Origin: Atopobiaceae bacterium | Lineage (GTDB): Bacteria; Actinomycetota; Coriobacteriia; Coriobacteriales; Atopobiaceae | Direction of reading: 5' to 3' | NCBI GenBank assembly: GCA_017533825.1 | Contig: JAFWIE010000072.1 | Location: 1-64,000 of the forward strand | Length of the DNA: 64,000 nucleotides | Part shown: in pieces, positions 6,697 through 14,088 of the stretch | Layout of the letters: every line of letters starts with the position of its first letter | How positions within the stretch are numbered: position 1 is the stretch's first letter | Program-made: the position numbers and the translations under genes | The notes under the pieces: model-generated | Database searches by the model: none | Seen by the model: only the letters and a program-made list of their open reading frames with translations | What the model was told of the DNA's origin: nothing

Positions 6697-7347
6697 ATGT
6701 GCAAGCGAGTTCTGTTGCCCACTGACAACCGGCACGTGAAGGTAGACGAAAGGGGTACCGAGTACTTCTTTCAACCCAAGCATGCATGGGATGACAGTCC
6801 CAATCCCGAGGGCAGTTGGCTACCCGGCGTAAAGAGGGACAAGCATTTCGTTTGGCAATACAAGCCGAACAGCAAGACGAAGGTGGACAAGAGCGGGCAG
6901 CTCGTGTTCACCGAGGGCAGGTTCTACGACCGTCCCCGCCCGTACAAGATGATAACCGGACAGACGAAGCGCGTTCGGGTGACGCGCTACACGTTCGAGG
7001 AGTTCAATCGCCCTTCGAACTCTCCGAAGGGACGCAACGGACAGTACTACAAGTACGCACATCAAGTGTGCAGCCGCGCCGTCTACTACGATGGAGAGAG
7101 GTTCTGGAAGAACGGTGACGTACGGATATGCCGCAACGCATGGTTCAACCACACCATAGTGCCGTTCGACGGGTTCATGTGGGACGCATGGCCCGAGCAG
7201 AGCGACGAGCAGGGCATACCGGTAGTTGGCATCTGGTGCCACGACGGAGTCCCCTATCAGGTCGAGCTTGACGGCGACGTGTTCGGCGTCAGCGAAGGCG
7301 AATGGCAGGGCATGTATCAGCAGGTTTTGAAGCTGCGTGCAGCTTAG
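6697..7347 (+). CDS. hypothetical protein, 216 aa
   Basis: The start is the ATG behind AGAGAGGAGAACAAC rather than an upstream in-frame ATG in the terminator tail. The protein is basic and aromatic (MCKRVLLPTDNRHVKVDERG...), with many Tyr and Trp and repeated short beta-like stretches (GEWQGMYQQVLKLRAA at the end). It is the largest complete plus-strand protein. No family recognised. Confidence 0.7.
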   Translation: MCKRVLLPTDNRHVKVDERGTEYFFQPKHAWDDSPNPEGSWLPGVKRDKHFVWQYKPNSKTKVDKSGQLVFTEGRFYDRPRPYKMITGQTKRVRVTRYTFEEFNRPSNSPKGRNGQYYKYAHQVCSRAVYYDGERFWKNGDVRICRNAWFNHTIVPFDGFMWDAWPEQSDEQGIPVVGIWCHDGVPYQVELDGDVFGVSEGEWQGMYQQVLKLRAA

Positions 7348-7360
7348 AAGGGAGAAAGAA

Positions 7361-7642
7361 ATGTTCGACGCAAGCGAAGGCAAGAAGATAGCCCTCAAGA
7401 TTTACAGTGAACTCATCAAGAGCAACGATGACGTGAGCACTTGGGAGCACCGAGTGCTCGACATCATGTGCGAGGAGCTCCTCGTGGAGGACACGACGGA
7501 GCTGAGCAACCTCATCGCATGGGCAATGGAGGATATCTCGTATGATGAGATGGTCAACCTGTTCATGCCGAACGAGGGTATCACGAGGCTTCTCGTGGCC
7601 GCCCTTGAGGCCGAGCACTACTACGGTTGGGGGTGTGAGTGA
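7361..7642 (+). CDS. hypothetical acidic protein, 93 aa
   Basis: The ATG follows AAGGGAGAAAGAA. MFDASEGKKIALKIYSELIK... is acidic and predicted all-helical. The stop overlaps the next start (TGATG). Unknown function. Confidence 0.7.
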   Translation: MFDASEGKKIALKIYSELIKSNDDVSTWEHRVLDIMCEELLVEDTTELSNLIAWAMEDISYDEMVNLFMPNEGITRLLVAALEAEHYYGWGCE

Positions 7643-7845
7643 TGGAGCACACCGTCAACGTAACGAACTGGGAAGGCGAGGCGCTCAGCTTCACAGTCCT
7701 CTGCGACGGAGACATTCGCAAGGTCGCAAGCGCGGCGCATCGTGAGATGGGCAGGCGAAAGAACAAGAAGGGCCAGCCGTGCACGACGTACATGCTGGTG
7801 AGGATAGACGACGAGCAGCCACCGTATGACGTTGTCTGCAAGTGA
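7642..7845 (+). CDS. hypothetical protein, 67 aa
   Basis: It starts at the ATG overlapping the previous stop by one base. MEHTVNVTNWEGEALSFTVL... looks like a small beta-rich fold with a basic loop MGRRKNKKGQP. No family recognised. Confidence 0.65.
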   Translation: MEHTVNVTNWEGEALSFTVLCDGDIRKVASAAHREMGRRKNKKGQPCTTYMLVRIDDEQPPYDVVCK

Positions 7846-7854
7846 GGAGGAAAC

Positions 7855-8124
7855 ATGAGATTCTATCTCGAGCACGCCATCACCCTCTATCAAATCGACG
7901 TAGTGGAGGCGGACAGCATCGAGGAAGCTCGTGAGTTGCGTGACAACGCAACAAGCGAATACCTCGACCACATCCACAGTGAGCTGAACCGTCGTCCGTA
8001 TGAGGACGAGCTTCAGAACTGCGTGGAGTACGACAACGACCTCGGAGTTCTTGACTGGGACTGGGATGGACCAGTCATGAGCGCGGAAGAATTTAGGCGT
8101 AAGTACACGAGCTTGGAGGCATAG
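7855..8124 (+). CDS. hypothetical acidic protein, 89 aa
   Basis: The ATG follows GTGAGGAGGAAAC. The protein (MRFYLEHAITLYQIDVVEAD...) is acidic, with helix DSIEEARELRDNATSEYL. It sits 2 bases before the next gene. Confidence 0.7.
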   Translation: MRFYLEHAITLYQIDVVEADSIEEARELRDNATSEYLDHIHSELNRRPYEDELQNCVEYDNDLGVLDWDWDGPVMSAEEFRRKYTSLEA

Positions 8125-8126
8125 CA

Positions 8127-8501
8127 ATGGCAAAGAAGAACGAACTTGGCACCATCGAGGTTGGCGAATGGGGATTCGGACAGCACGGCAAGCACCAGCG
8201 TTGGGAGGAGGACTTCGAGGAGTTCCACGGAACGAAGTCTCCCCTGATATCCGTCAGGTGTGGCCTCGGACGCATCGTCGCAAGCATCGCGGGAGACGCA
8301 GGCATCTACGACGACGTGTCGATTGACCTCGTGACAGACGACGGCAGGCACCTCCAACTCGCAACCGTGACTTGCTCCGAGGGATGCGAGGAAACCGGGG
8401 ACGACCCGACCATTAAGGTGCTTGCGTGGGACGGCATGCACGAGTTCTGCGTACACGAGCAGGAGGTCACCGTCGACGAAGAGGAATCCTATTGGTGGTA
8501 G
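8127..8501 (+). CDS. hypothetical acidic protein, 124 aa
   Basis: The start is 2 bases after the previous stop with GGAGGC upstream. MAKKNELGTIEVGEWGFGQH... is acidic and probably beta-rich; the C-terminus is EVTVDEEESYWW. No motif recognised. Confidence 0.7.
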   Translation: MAKKNELGTIEVGEWGFGQHGKHQRWEEDFEEFHGTKSPLISVRCGLGRIVASIAGDAGIYDDVSIDLVTDDGRHLQLATVTCSEGCEETGDDPTIKVLAWDGMHEFCVHEQEVTVDEEESYWW

Positions 8502-8536
8502 TAGCCGTCGTCACTAGAAACAATTCAGTTGACAGC

Positions 8537-8554
8537 GGGCACCTTCGGGTGCCC
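8537..8554 (+). terminator. GGGCACC-TTC-GGGTGCCC hairpin
   Basis: Perfect 7-bp stem of the shared intergenic hairpin family, 23 nt ahead of the next start codon. Confidence 0.55.
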
Positions 8555-8576
8555 ATCGGTTTGAGGAGGAACGAAC

Positions 8577-8873
8577 ATGCAGTATTGCAACGTGAAGGTA
8601 CCAAACGACGTGGCGTGGCTCGACACGGACAAGGACATATTCGCAATGATGGACTTGCTCGTGGGGCCGGGGTACGAGTTGGTTGGTGAGCCGCTACATT
8701 ATGACGCGTCCATTGGCTACTCGTCATACGGCCCGTATTGCGAGGGAGACATTGGATTCTGCAAGGATGGCTACTACTGCAGTCTCTCCTACGACTTCAT
8801 GAACATAGGAGACGGCGTGGCGAGGGTGTTCCGGTATGCAATCGACAGACAACCCGCGTGGGACGAGCAATAG
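8577..8873 (+). CDS. hypothetical protein, 98 aa
   Basis: The ATG follows TTGAGGAGGAACGAAC. The protein is Tyr- and Gly-rich (DASIGYSSYGPYCEGDIGFC) with three Cys. No family recognised. Confidence 0.7.
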   Translation: MQYCNVKVPNDVAWLDTDKDIFAMMDLLVGPGYELVGEPLHYDASIGYSSYGPYCEGDIGFCKDGYYCSLSYDFMNIGDGVARVFRYAIDRQPAWDEQ

Positions 8874-8881
8874 AAGACGGC

Positions 8882-8899
8882 GGGCACCTTCGGGTGCCC
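8882..8899 (+). terminator. GGGCACC-TTC-GGGTGCCC hairpin
   Basis: Identical stem and loop to the 8537 copy, followed by TTGGTTT. Confidence 0.55.
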
Positions 8900-8918
8900 T
8901 TGGTTTAAGGAGGAGACA

Positions 8919-9164
8919 ATGGGCATTGTTCCACTGGCAATCGAGATGAGAATTGGCGACAAGAGTGGTCACGTCATAACTCGGATGCCAACGAATGCAG
9001 AGAGCTTACATTGTGACGTTGCGCACATGAGAACGCAGCAGCGCGTGATGGAGAGGAGTCGCATGCGTCGCTATCCGCTGTACATCATCGCCGATAGGGA
9101 CGGCATGCTCGTGGAGTACGAGTCGAATCCCACGGGCGGACTCTTCGTACAAGATTTGAATTAG
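8919..9164 (+). CDS. hypothetical protein, 81 aa
   Basis: The ATG follows AAGGAGGAGACA. MGIVPLAIEMRIGDKSGHVI... ends with a possible beta hairpin (YPLYIIADRDGMLVEYES). Unknown function. Confidence 0.7.
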   Translation: MGIVPLAIEMRIGDKSGHVITRMPTNAESLHCDVAHMRTQQRVMERSRMRRYPLYIIADRDGMLVEYESNPTGGLFVQDLN

Positions 9165-9170
9165 GTTGAC

Positions 9171-9186
9171 GGCACCTTCGGGTGCC
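9171..9186 (+). terminator. GGCACC-TTCG-GGTGCC hairpin
   Basis: A 6-bp stem of the same family, followed by TCTTTG. Confidence 0.5.
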
Positions 9187-9228
9187 TCTTTGTCATGGAA
9201 GAGATGGCAGTTCAAGGAGGATCAAGGC

Positions 9229-9510
9229 ATGTTCATTCTGATGCAGGCACAGCACGAGCGTGGTACAAATGAGATTGGAACCGCTCTCATCGGCAAATAT
9301 GCGTCCTACAAGGAAGCGCACAACGCCATGGAGAAGCTTCTCAGGAACAGGCAAGGAAAGCACGACCCTTCCGAGTGGTCTTACGTCGACGACTTTGAGA
9401 TGAAGCATGAGGACGAGTTCGGCAACTGGTGGCACTGGTTCGTCATCGACACTGATGACCCCAGAGAGTTCTTCATCGAGGGCGGAGACGACCTGTTCTA
9501 CGACGACTAA
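9229..9510 (+). CDS. hypothetical acidic protein, 93 aa
   Basis: The start follows AAGGAGGATCAAGGC. MFILMQAQHERGTNEIGTAL... has a helix KEAHNAMEKLLRNRQG and an acidic Trp-rich end (FGNWWHWFVIDTDDP). No family recognised. Confidence 0.7.
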   Translation: MFILMQAQHERGTNEIGTALIGKYASYKEAHNAMEKLLRNRQGKHDPSEWSYVDDFEMKHEDEFGNWWHWFVIDTDDPREFFIEGGDDLFYDD

Positions 9511-9650
9511 TTCTGCAAGGGTAAGTAGGCATAACGCAGACGGACTTAATAAGCAACGATGATACCGACCTAAGCGCATGGGATACGGGCATCTGCATAG
9601 GCATCGGCAACCCAAGCGGACGATAGTAACTAAAGAAAACCTGGCACGCA

Positions 9651-9676
9651 AGGGCACTCGCAAGAGTGTCCTTTTT
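9651..9676 (+). terminator. intrinsic terminator
   Basis: AGGGCACTC and GAGTGTCCT pair around GCAA and are followed by TTTTT. The preceding 140 bases hold no convincing gene. Confidence 0.7.
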
Positions 9677-9703
9677 GCTGGGCTTTCGACGAAAGGAGCA
9701 GAG

Positions 9704-10075
9704 ATGTTCGAGTACAGCAAGAAGGTTCATCCGAAAGAGACCGCATACGGGTTCACCGACTACAGCTTGGACGAGTTCCCCAAGGACTGGCTGTTCGACC
9801 TCGACCATGACGACGACTGGTGCGACTGGCAGTGCGCAAGGCTCGACATGTACAATGACGTGCTTCTCAAGGCATGCAAGTGCGGATGCGTCGGCATATG
9901 GAACGGCAAGAGCAGGCTCCACTACTACCTCCACAACTCCACGAGGTACGACGGACTCCAACTCACGTGCTGGGACGAGCTCGGACCCGTTGGGCATGCA
10001 GACGTAACGACCGCCGAAAAGCTGGCATTGGAGGTGAGCTGGACGAGCTTTACGGTGTACGATTGCGCGGCATAG
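9704..10075 (+). CDS. hypothetical acidic protein, 123 aa
   Basis: The ATG follows CGAAAGGAGCAGAG. The protein is acidic (LFDLDHDDDWCDWQCARLDM) with a CKCGC motif and six Cys in total. A metal site is possible but not assignable. Confidence 0.7.
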   Translation: MFEYSKKVHPKETAYGFTDYSLDEFPKDWLFDLDHDDDWCDWQCARLDMYNDVLLKACKCGCVGIWNGKSRLHYYLHNSTRYDGLQLTCWDELGPVGHADVTTAEKLALEVSWTSFTVYDCAA

Positions 10076-10123
10076 CGCAATTAATTCAAGCAACGAGAGA
10101 GTTTCGAGTGAGAGGACAATAAA

Positions 10124-10375
10124 ATGCAGAGCTATGAGATCGACGTCAATCCTCTGAGCATGGACGCATACCGTGACCTGCTCGATTGCGAGAGGTTCGT
10201 GCGCCTTGACACGAACACCGGCATCACCGACATCTACTCGGTGATAGACACGTTCGACGACGAGGAGGAGGTGATTGACAAGCTCGGCAGCAATCTCAGG
10301 CGCAGGTTCGGGCGTGGCGCCGTGTTGCACGGGTACGAGGACGCAAGCTACTGGTTTGATGATGACGAGGAGTAG
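10124..10375 (+). CDS. hypothetical acidic protein, 83 aa
   Basis: The ATG follows GAGAGGACAATAAA. MQSYEIDVNPLSMDAYRDLL... is acidic, ending EDASYWFDDDEE. No family recognised. Confidence 0.7.
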   Translation: MQSYEIDVNPLSMDAYRDLLDCERFVRLDTNTGITDIYSVIDTFDDEEEVIDKLGSNLRRRFGRGAVLHGYEDASYWFDDDEE

Positions 10376-10406
10376 GGTCGTTCATCAGACGAGAGGAGGC
10401 AAGGCA

Positions 10407-10682
10407 ATGTTGAGCCATATCAAGGGCGTGAACAGGGACTATGCGGGTTACATCCTGCATGTGTACGTCTACGACTACGACATTGAGACCGAGGAAGTCT
10501 CGAATGAGCGCACTGAAAAGCATGTCTTCGACAATGCCGACGAACTTGAGTTGTATTGTGAGCGACATGCCATCGCCGTCGACACGGATGGCGACCCATA
10601 CGACATCATGGAGTGGCCTGATGGCACGTGGCTTGTGATTCACGCCGAGCCAGCGCATCAGATTGATCCGTTGAACCACTAG
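10407..10682 (+). CDS. hypothetical acidic protein, 91 aa
   Basis: The ATG follows GAGAGGAGGCAAGGCA. The protein is rich in Asp, Glu and Tyr (HVYVYDYDIETEEVSNERTE) and may be beta-rich. Unknown function. Confidence 0.7.
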   Translation: MLSHIKGVNRDYAGYILHVYVYDYDIETEEVSNERTEKHVFDNADELELYCERHAIAVDTDGDPYDIMEWPDGTWLVIHAEPAHQIDPLNH

Positions 10683-10730
10683 GAGAACGTCCGAGTAGTG
10701 AACAGACTTACAATAGGGTCGGTAGTTTGA

Positions 10731-10750
10731 CGGCATCCGAGAGGGTGCCG
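10731..10750 (+). terminator. CGGCATCC-GAGA-GGGTGCCG hairpin
   Basis: An 8-bp stem with one G-T pair lies upstream of the next gene. It has the same intergenic position as the GGCACC hairpins. Confidence 0.5.
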
Positions 10751-10775
10751 CCATTGTTTTGGAGAGGAAAACGAA

Positions 10776-11147
10776 ATGAACGTCAAGAACGCAATGCTTC
10801 CCGTGTCCATGCTCGACCAGACCGACGCCAAGAACTTTCTCGGCTTCATGACCGGACACGACTGCATCCCATGCGAGGGCGAGTTTAGCCGTCTCGATGG
10901 CTTCGGCAGCATCAACTACTACGACAAGAGCGACGGACTCGGATACATCCTCACATACGGATTCGAGGAGTGCGGGTACGGTCTCGGTCGCATCACATGC
11001 CACGACATCGAGAGGTATGAGCGCAACGATGGGATGTTCGACGTCACGAGGGACAACCTCACGTCGTTCCTCAAGGAGCTTGCAAGGGTCGGGTATGACG
11101 CGCGGACGGTGATGTACATAGCGAATCACTTCGCGCTCGACGTATAG
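10776..11147 (+). CDS. hypothetical protein, 123 aa
   Basis: The ATG follows GGAGAGGAAAACGAA. MNVKNAMLPVSMLDQTDAKN... includes a Gly/Tyr-rich centre (GFGSINYYDKSDGLGYILTY). The C-terminal part is helical. No family recognised. Confidence 0.7.
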   Translation: MNVKNAMLPVSMLDQTDAKNFLGFMTGHDCIPCEGEFSRLDGFGSINYYDKSDGLGYILTYGFEECGYGLGRITCHDIERYERNDGMFDVTRDNLTSFLKELARVGYDARTVMYIANHFALDV

Positions 11148-11204
11148 CGTGTGTCCGACGAAGCAACGATGGAAGTCAAGCAGATAGAGACTATGGAGGA
11201 AAAA

Positions 11205-11474
11205 ATGTTCGTGTTGATGGGCTATCACAAGGATTCCGACTGCATCGAGAGCATGACGATGTGCGGTGCGTACGACGAGCTTAGTGACGCAGTCGAGCAC
11301 ATGCGTAGCAACTACGAGAACAAGAAGAACGAGTACGAGATCGCAGACCCCTTCATCGAATGGGACACAGACTGCGAAGACAACATGAGCGCCGAGTTGA
11401 GCGTCAAAGGCTCGCCGTCACGATGGGTGTGGGCAATATTCGACAACACCAGCCATAGGTGCATCTGGTTCTAG
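11205..11474 (+). CDS. hypothetical acidic protein, 89 aa
   Basis: The start is the ATG after ATGGAGGAAAAA. The protein (MFVLMGYHKDSDCIESMTMC...) resembles the 9229 gene product in beginning with a hydrophobic MF-L pattern and ending in a Trp-rich segment (SRWVWAIFDN). They may be distant paralogues; this is inference. Confidence 0.65.
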   Translation: MFVLMGYHKDSDCIESMTMCGAYDELSDAVEHMRSNYENKKNEYEIADPFIEWDTDCEDNMSAELSVKGSPSRWVWAIFDNTSHRCIWF

Positions 11475-11500
11475 GCACAGACGAATATTTATCGGCAATG

Positions 11501-11533
11501 GAGGGCATCCGACATGGGTGCCCTCCCCTTTTT
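11501..11533 (+). terminator. intrinsic terminator
   Basis: GAGGGCATCC and GGGTGCCCTC form a 10-bp stem followed by CCCTTTTT. Confidence 0.75.
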
Positions 11534-11548
11534 GAGAGGAGAACAAAC

Positions 11549-11815
11549 ATGGTGGTTCAGGTAGTTCGTATTGCAAACTGTGGCACGTACACGAGGGTAA
11601 ACCGTTGGACAAGCACGGCAAAGCCAACGAACAAGCACTGGGAGGGCAGGGACAAAGGCGGAGTGCGCATCAAGAAGCGCATCTACAGGTGCGAGCGCAA
11701 GCGCAACTCCAGGAACATGGCAGACCTTGTCGTGAAGCTTGACAGATTGCACAACATCGGCAGGGACAACGAGTATATGCCCCTAGACGAGTTCGTTAGC
11801 ATGTTCGCACTCTAA
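11549..11815 (+). CDS. basic hypothetical protein, 88 aa
   Basis: The ATG follows GAGAGGAGAACAAAC. Unlike most neighbours this protein is basic (GGVRIKKRIYRCERKRNSRN), so nucleic-acid binding is possible. Unknown family. Confidence 0.65.
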   Translation: MVVQVVRIANCGTYTRVNRWTSTAKPTNKHWEGRDKGGVRIKKRIYRCERKRNSRNMADLVVKLDRLHNIGRDNEYMPLDEFVSMFAL

Positions 11816-11839
11816 GAGACGGATTGAGAGGATAATGCA

Positions 11840-12094
11840 ATGGCAATGACGTTCAGCGAGATGGTGGTACGCGACGCAAGGCTCGTCGACACGGTGTCAA
11901 AGCGAATCGGGTTCAAACTGAGCGACTTCGACGGCATGGACGTCCAAGACCTCGTCAGCGAGGGCAAGGAGGCACTCATCGAGGCCGGATACACAGATGT
12001 GAGGAGCGTGGGCATCTACGAGACTGTAGACGGCCACGAGTACCTCGACGGGTTCGGGTACACGTTCAGGGATGCGTTCACGTACCTGAACTAG
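11840..12094 (+). CDS. hypothetical acidic protein, 84 aa
   Basis: The ATG follows TTGAGAGGATAATGCA. MAMTFSEMVVRDARLVDTVS... looks like a small alpha/beta protein. No motif recognised. Confidence 0.65.
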   Translation: MAMTFSEMVVRDARLVDTVSKRIGFKLSDFDGMDVQDLVSEGKEALIEAGYTDVRSVGIYETVDGHEYLDGFGYTFRDAFTYLN

Positions 12095-12142
12095 CATGTG
12101 GCATGACAACGAAGGCATGGTTTCGACAAGAGGGAGGAAACG

Positions 12143-12502
12143 TTGATCGCATACAGCACGAACAGGCCGATAGGGCTCGGAACGTGGCCCAGCCAGCACA
12201 GAGACAAGGTCGTGGCGTTTCACCACTTCGACAAGCCGACGTTCGTCCCTGAGATACGCCGCACAAGCTTCGGCTACATCGAGTTCAGCGAGGACATACC
12301 GAAGGAGGACCTCGACGCATACGAACTCAAGGTTCCATGCGAAGAGGACGAGACACTGCAGAGAATCGTCCAGATTCTCTGGCGCTACGTCGATGATGAC
12401 AAGAAGTTTGAGAAATGCTGGCAACGTGCCTTGAGAAAGGGCTACACCGAGGACGAACTTGGTCGTGCGTTCGACGACAGCTACGAAAAGTATGGAAAGT
12501 AG
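12143..12502 (+). CDS. hypothetical protein, 119 aa
   Basis: The start is TTG 12143 behind GAGGGAGGAAACG. The protein (LIAYSTNRPIGLGTWPSQHR...) is mixed, with an acidic middle and a helical C-terminal half (KFEKCWQRALRKGYTEDELG). Unknown function. Confidence 0.65.
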   Translation: MIAYSTNRPIGLGTWPSQHRDKVVAFHHFDKPTFVPEIRRTSFGYIEFSEDIPKEDLDAYELKVPCEEDETLQRIVQILWRYVDDDKKFEKCWQRALRKGYTEDELGRAFDDSYEKYGK

Positions 12503-12555
12503 ATAGGTCGTGCGTCGCCAAGGCCGCACCTGCCGACGACGCACGTAAGTACCAC

Positions 12556-12591
12556 TTGCACTACCCCCGTTGGCACATTCCTGTAGTGCAA
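12556..12591 (+). promoter_or_regulatory. 9-bp inverted repeat in a 160-base intergenic stretch
   Basis: TTGCACTAC (12556-12564) and GTAGTGCAA (12583-12591) are perfect inverted arms separated by 18 bases, followed by TTATATCAC. The stretch 12503-12661 has no gene. The arms may be an operator for a dimeric regulator. Confidence 0.4.
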
Positions 12592-12618
12592 CGGCAATTA
12601 TATCACACAAACGCATGG

Positions 12619-12645
12619 AAGGCACCCGAAAGCGGGTGCCTTCTT
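12619..12645 (+). terminator. intrinsic terminator
   Basis: AAGGCACCCG and CGGGTGCCTT form a 10-bp stem, followed by CTTGTTT. Confidence 0.65.
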
Positions 12646-12661
12646 GTTTCGAGGAGGAGAG

Positions 12662-12838
12662 ATGGCATCAAAGTTCCGTGGTGACGGATATTCGGCACAG
12701 ATTGACAAGATTGGCGCGAAGTACATGCTCACGCTACGAGACTCGAGGGGAAGGCTGTTCAGGAGGAGGAGGTACGGCACATACGACATGGCGAGGGACG
12801 AGATGTGGAGATATTCGAACAGGTGGAGGGTTGCGTGA
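12662..12838 (+). CDS. basic small protein, 58 aa
   Basis: The ATG follows CGAGGAGGAGAG. The protein is Arg-rich (LTLRDSRGRLFRRRRYGTYD). Its TGA overlaps the next GTG (GTGA). Nucleic-acid binding is plausible from composition only. Confidence 0.6.
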   Translation: MASKFRGDGYSAQIDKIGAKYMLTLRDSRGRLFRRRRYGTYDMARDEMWRYSNRWRVA

Positions 12839-12999
12839 CAATCTACGATGGAGAACGCAAGGTTGCGACGCTCGTTGACGCAACGAGCCATGCGGAGCTC
12901 AAGTTTCACACCGGAGAGGGCTATTACTGGCTCAAGGACGTTGAGACGGCGCTCAGATACCTCAAATGGAAGCTAAACGACATGCGAGTCGAGGATTAG
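12835..12999 (+). CDS. small protein, 54 aa
   Basis: It starts at GTG 12835 in a GTGA overlap. An in-frame GTG at 12805 is less likely because it lies deep in the upstream gene. MTIYDGERKVATLVDATSHA... is a small mixed-fold protein. Unknown. Confidence 0.55.
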   Translation: MTIYDGERKVATLVDATSHAELKFHTGEGYYWLKDVETALRYLKWKLNDMRVED

Positions 13000-13008
13000 G
13001 GAGAGAAC

Positions 13009-13275
13009 ATGGGCAAGAAGGTCAGGCACTTCACCAAAAGCGAGTGGGAGAGCATCCCGGCAAGCGACAAGGGCCATGTAGGCAGCGCAGTCATGTACAC
13101 GCATGGAAAAGTGGGCAATGCGAGGCGTTCCGGCAACAGGCTCGGCACCGCGACGACCGATTACGCCGCAATGCGCAGGTACACGCTCAAGTCCGGCCGC
13201 AGGGTGCTCTTCGAGGGCATCGACTTCACGATCGAGGGCAGGTGCGCGAGGAGACGCGACTTCTCGCTCATCTAG
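13009..13275 (+). CDS. basic hypothetical protein, 88 aa
   Basis: The ATG follows TTAGGGAGAGAAC. The protein is basic (MGKKVRHFTKSEWESIPASD...), ending CARRRDFSLI. No motif recognised. Confidence 0.65.
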   Translation: MGKKVRHFTKSEWESIPASDKGHVGSAVMYTHGKVGNARRSGNRLGTATTDYAAMRRYTLKSGRRVLFEGIDFTIEGRCARRRDFSLI

Positions 13276-13285
13276 CATCGATTTC

Positions 13286-13316
13286 GGGGCATTCGGACGT
13301 CGGATGCCCCATTTTT
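13286..13316 (+). terminator. intrinsic terminator
   Basis: GGGGCATTCG and CGGATGCCCC pair (one G-T) and are followed by ATTTTT. It closes the main plus-strand block. Confidence 0.75.
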
Positions 13317-13329
13317 ACGCTCAATATGC

Positions 13330-13358
13330 TTGCAATAGCTGTTAAATACCTATACAAT
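13330..13358 (+). promoter_or_regulatory. sigma70-type promoter
   Basis: TTGCAA and TACAAT are separated by exactly 17 bases. This is the best plus-strand promoter in the window. It drives the single gene at 13391. Confidence 0.75.
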
Positions 13359-13390
13359 AGGCTTGCAACCGAGAAAAGGAGGTAAAAACG

Positions 13391-13858
13391 ATGAAAGAAG
13401 AGACGATAAAGGCTCTTGCGAGGGCAAACAAGTACATGTGCGAGGTTCTGGGCAAGAACGGGCACAACGTGAGCGCCACAAGGCTTGGAAAGTACCAGGA
13501 AAGGCCGGGAATGGGCTTCGTCGAGCTCCATAGGGAGGTTCTGTCGCTCGGACTGTACGACGACGACGTCTCGGCGATGATTGCTGCCCTCGTGGCCGAC
13601 GTTGACGCCGATGACATGTCCGCGACCGAGTTCATACCCGTCGTCAAGCAGGGGACGTACGTGTTGGCGCAGATTCACCAGCGTAGCTTTGAAATCGAGA
13701 CCATAAGGGACACATCGGAGCGTCTCGGCGTGTCAAGGCAACGAGTCTACGCAATGCTCAAGTCCGGAAAGCTCAACGGCGTCACGTACAAGGGCGCGAG
13801 GATGGTGTTCTCGTACTCGGTCGACGCAAGGATCAGGCACGACGAGGAATCGGCATAA
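13391..13858 (+). CDS. HTH DNA-binding protein, 155 aa
   Basis: The ATG follows AAAAGGAGGTAAAAACG. The C-terminal 50 residues contain TSERLGVSRQRVYAMLKSGK followed by a beta wing (GARMVFSYS). This is the winged-helix pattern of excisionase/MerR-like DNA-binding domains (helix 2-turn-helix 3 at about residues 113-132). The N-terminal 100 residues are helical and unassigned. The gene has its own promoter and terminator and lies where the two transcription directions meet, so it may regulate one of them. Confidence 0.7.
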   Translation: MKEETIKALARANKYMCEVLGKNGHNVSATRLGKYQERPGMGFVELHREVLSLGLYDDDVSAMIAALVADVDADDMSATEFIPVVKQGTYVLAQIHQRSFEIETIRDTSERLGVSRQRVYAMLKSGKLNGVTYKGARMVFSYSVDARIRHDEESA

Positions 13859-13862
13859 AAAA

Positions 13863-13898
13863 AGAGCCCCGATGCCCAACCAAGGGCACCGGGGCTTT
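13863..13898. terminator. bidirectional terminator at the convergence point
   Basis: AGCCCCGATGCCC and GGGCACCGGGGCT form a long stem flanked by A runs on one side and T residues on the other, so it can stop transcripts from both strands. It ends the plus-strand gene at 13391 and the minus-strand Y RNA transcripts. Confidence 0.75.
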
Positions 13899-13900
13899 CC

Positions 13901-14033
13901 TGACGGCATGGGACGTGGTGGGTACGATACGTGCCATTGGCACGTTGCCTTAACCTCTAGGCGATTTTGCAAGACTGTCTGCAAAAATTAGATTCGAACT
14001 AATGTTGAAGTAACCCACCGCTGCGGCGCGTCA
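13901..14033 (-). ncRNA. candidate Y RNA 3 (YrlA-like, altered anticodon arm)
   Basis: On the minus strand the ends pair TGACG/CGTCA, then comes an asymmetric internal loop starting CGCCGC, then a 7-bp helix GGTGGGT/ACCCACC. This matches the Ro-binding stem of the other candidates. Inside is a permuted tRNA-like module: T arm ATTAG-TTCGAAT-CTAAT, an acceptor-like 7-bp stem TTTTGCA/TGCAAAA closed by an 8-nt loop, then D arm GCC-loop with GG-GGC. The place of the anticodon stem is taken by a separate 7-bp hairpin ACGTGCC-AAT-GGCACGT. No clear promoter of its own is visible. Confidence 0.6.
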
Positions 14034-14088
14034 TGAATGCTGCAGAACGGCACGATTCGAATGTGCAACCTTTCGATTAAGAGTCGAA
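14034..14088 (-). other. partial second copy of the Y RNA 2 anticodon-like and T arms
   Basis: Right after the miniature element the minus strand reads TTCGACTCTTAATCGAA and then a T arm with TTCGAAT. This is about 90 % identical to the corresponding part of Y RNA 2, but the 5' half and D arm are missing. It may be a remnant of a duplicated Y RNA or tRNA-like gene. Confidence 0.5.
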
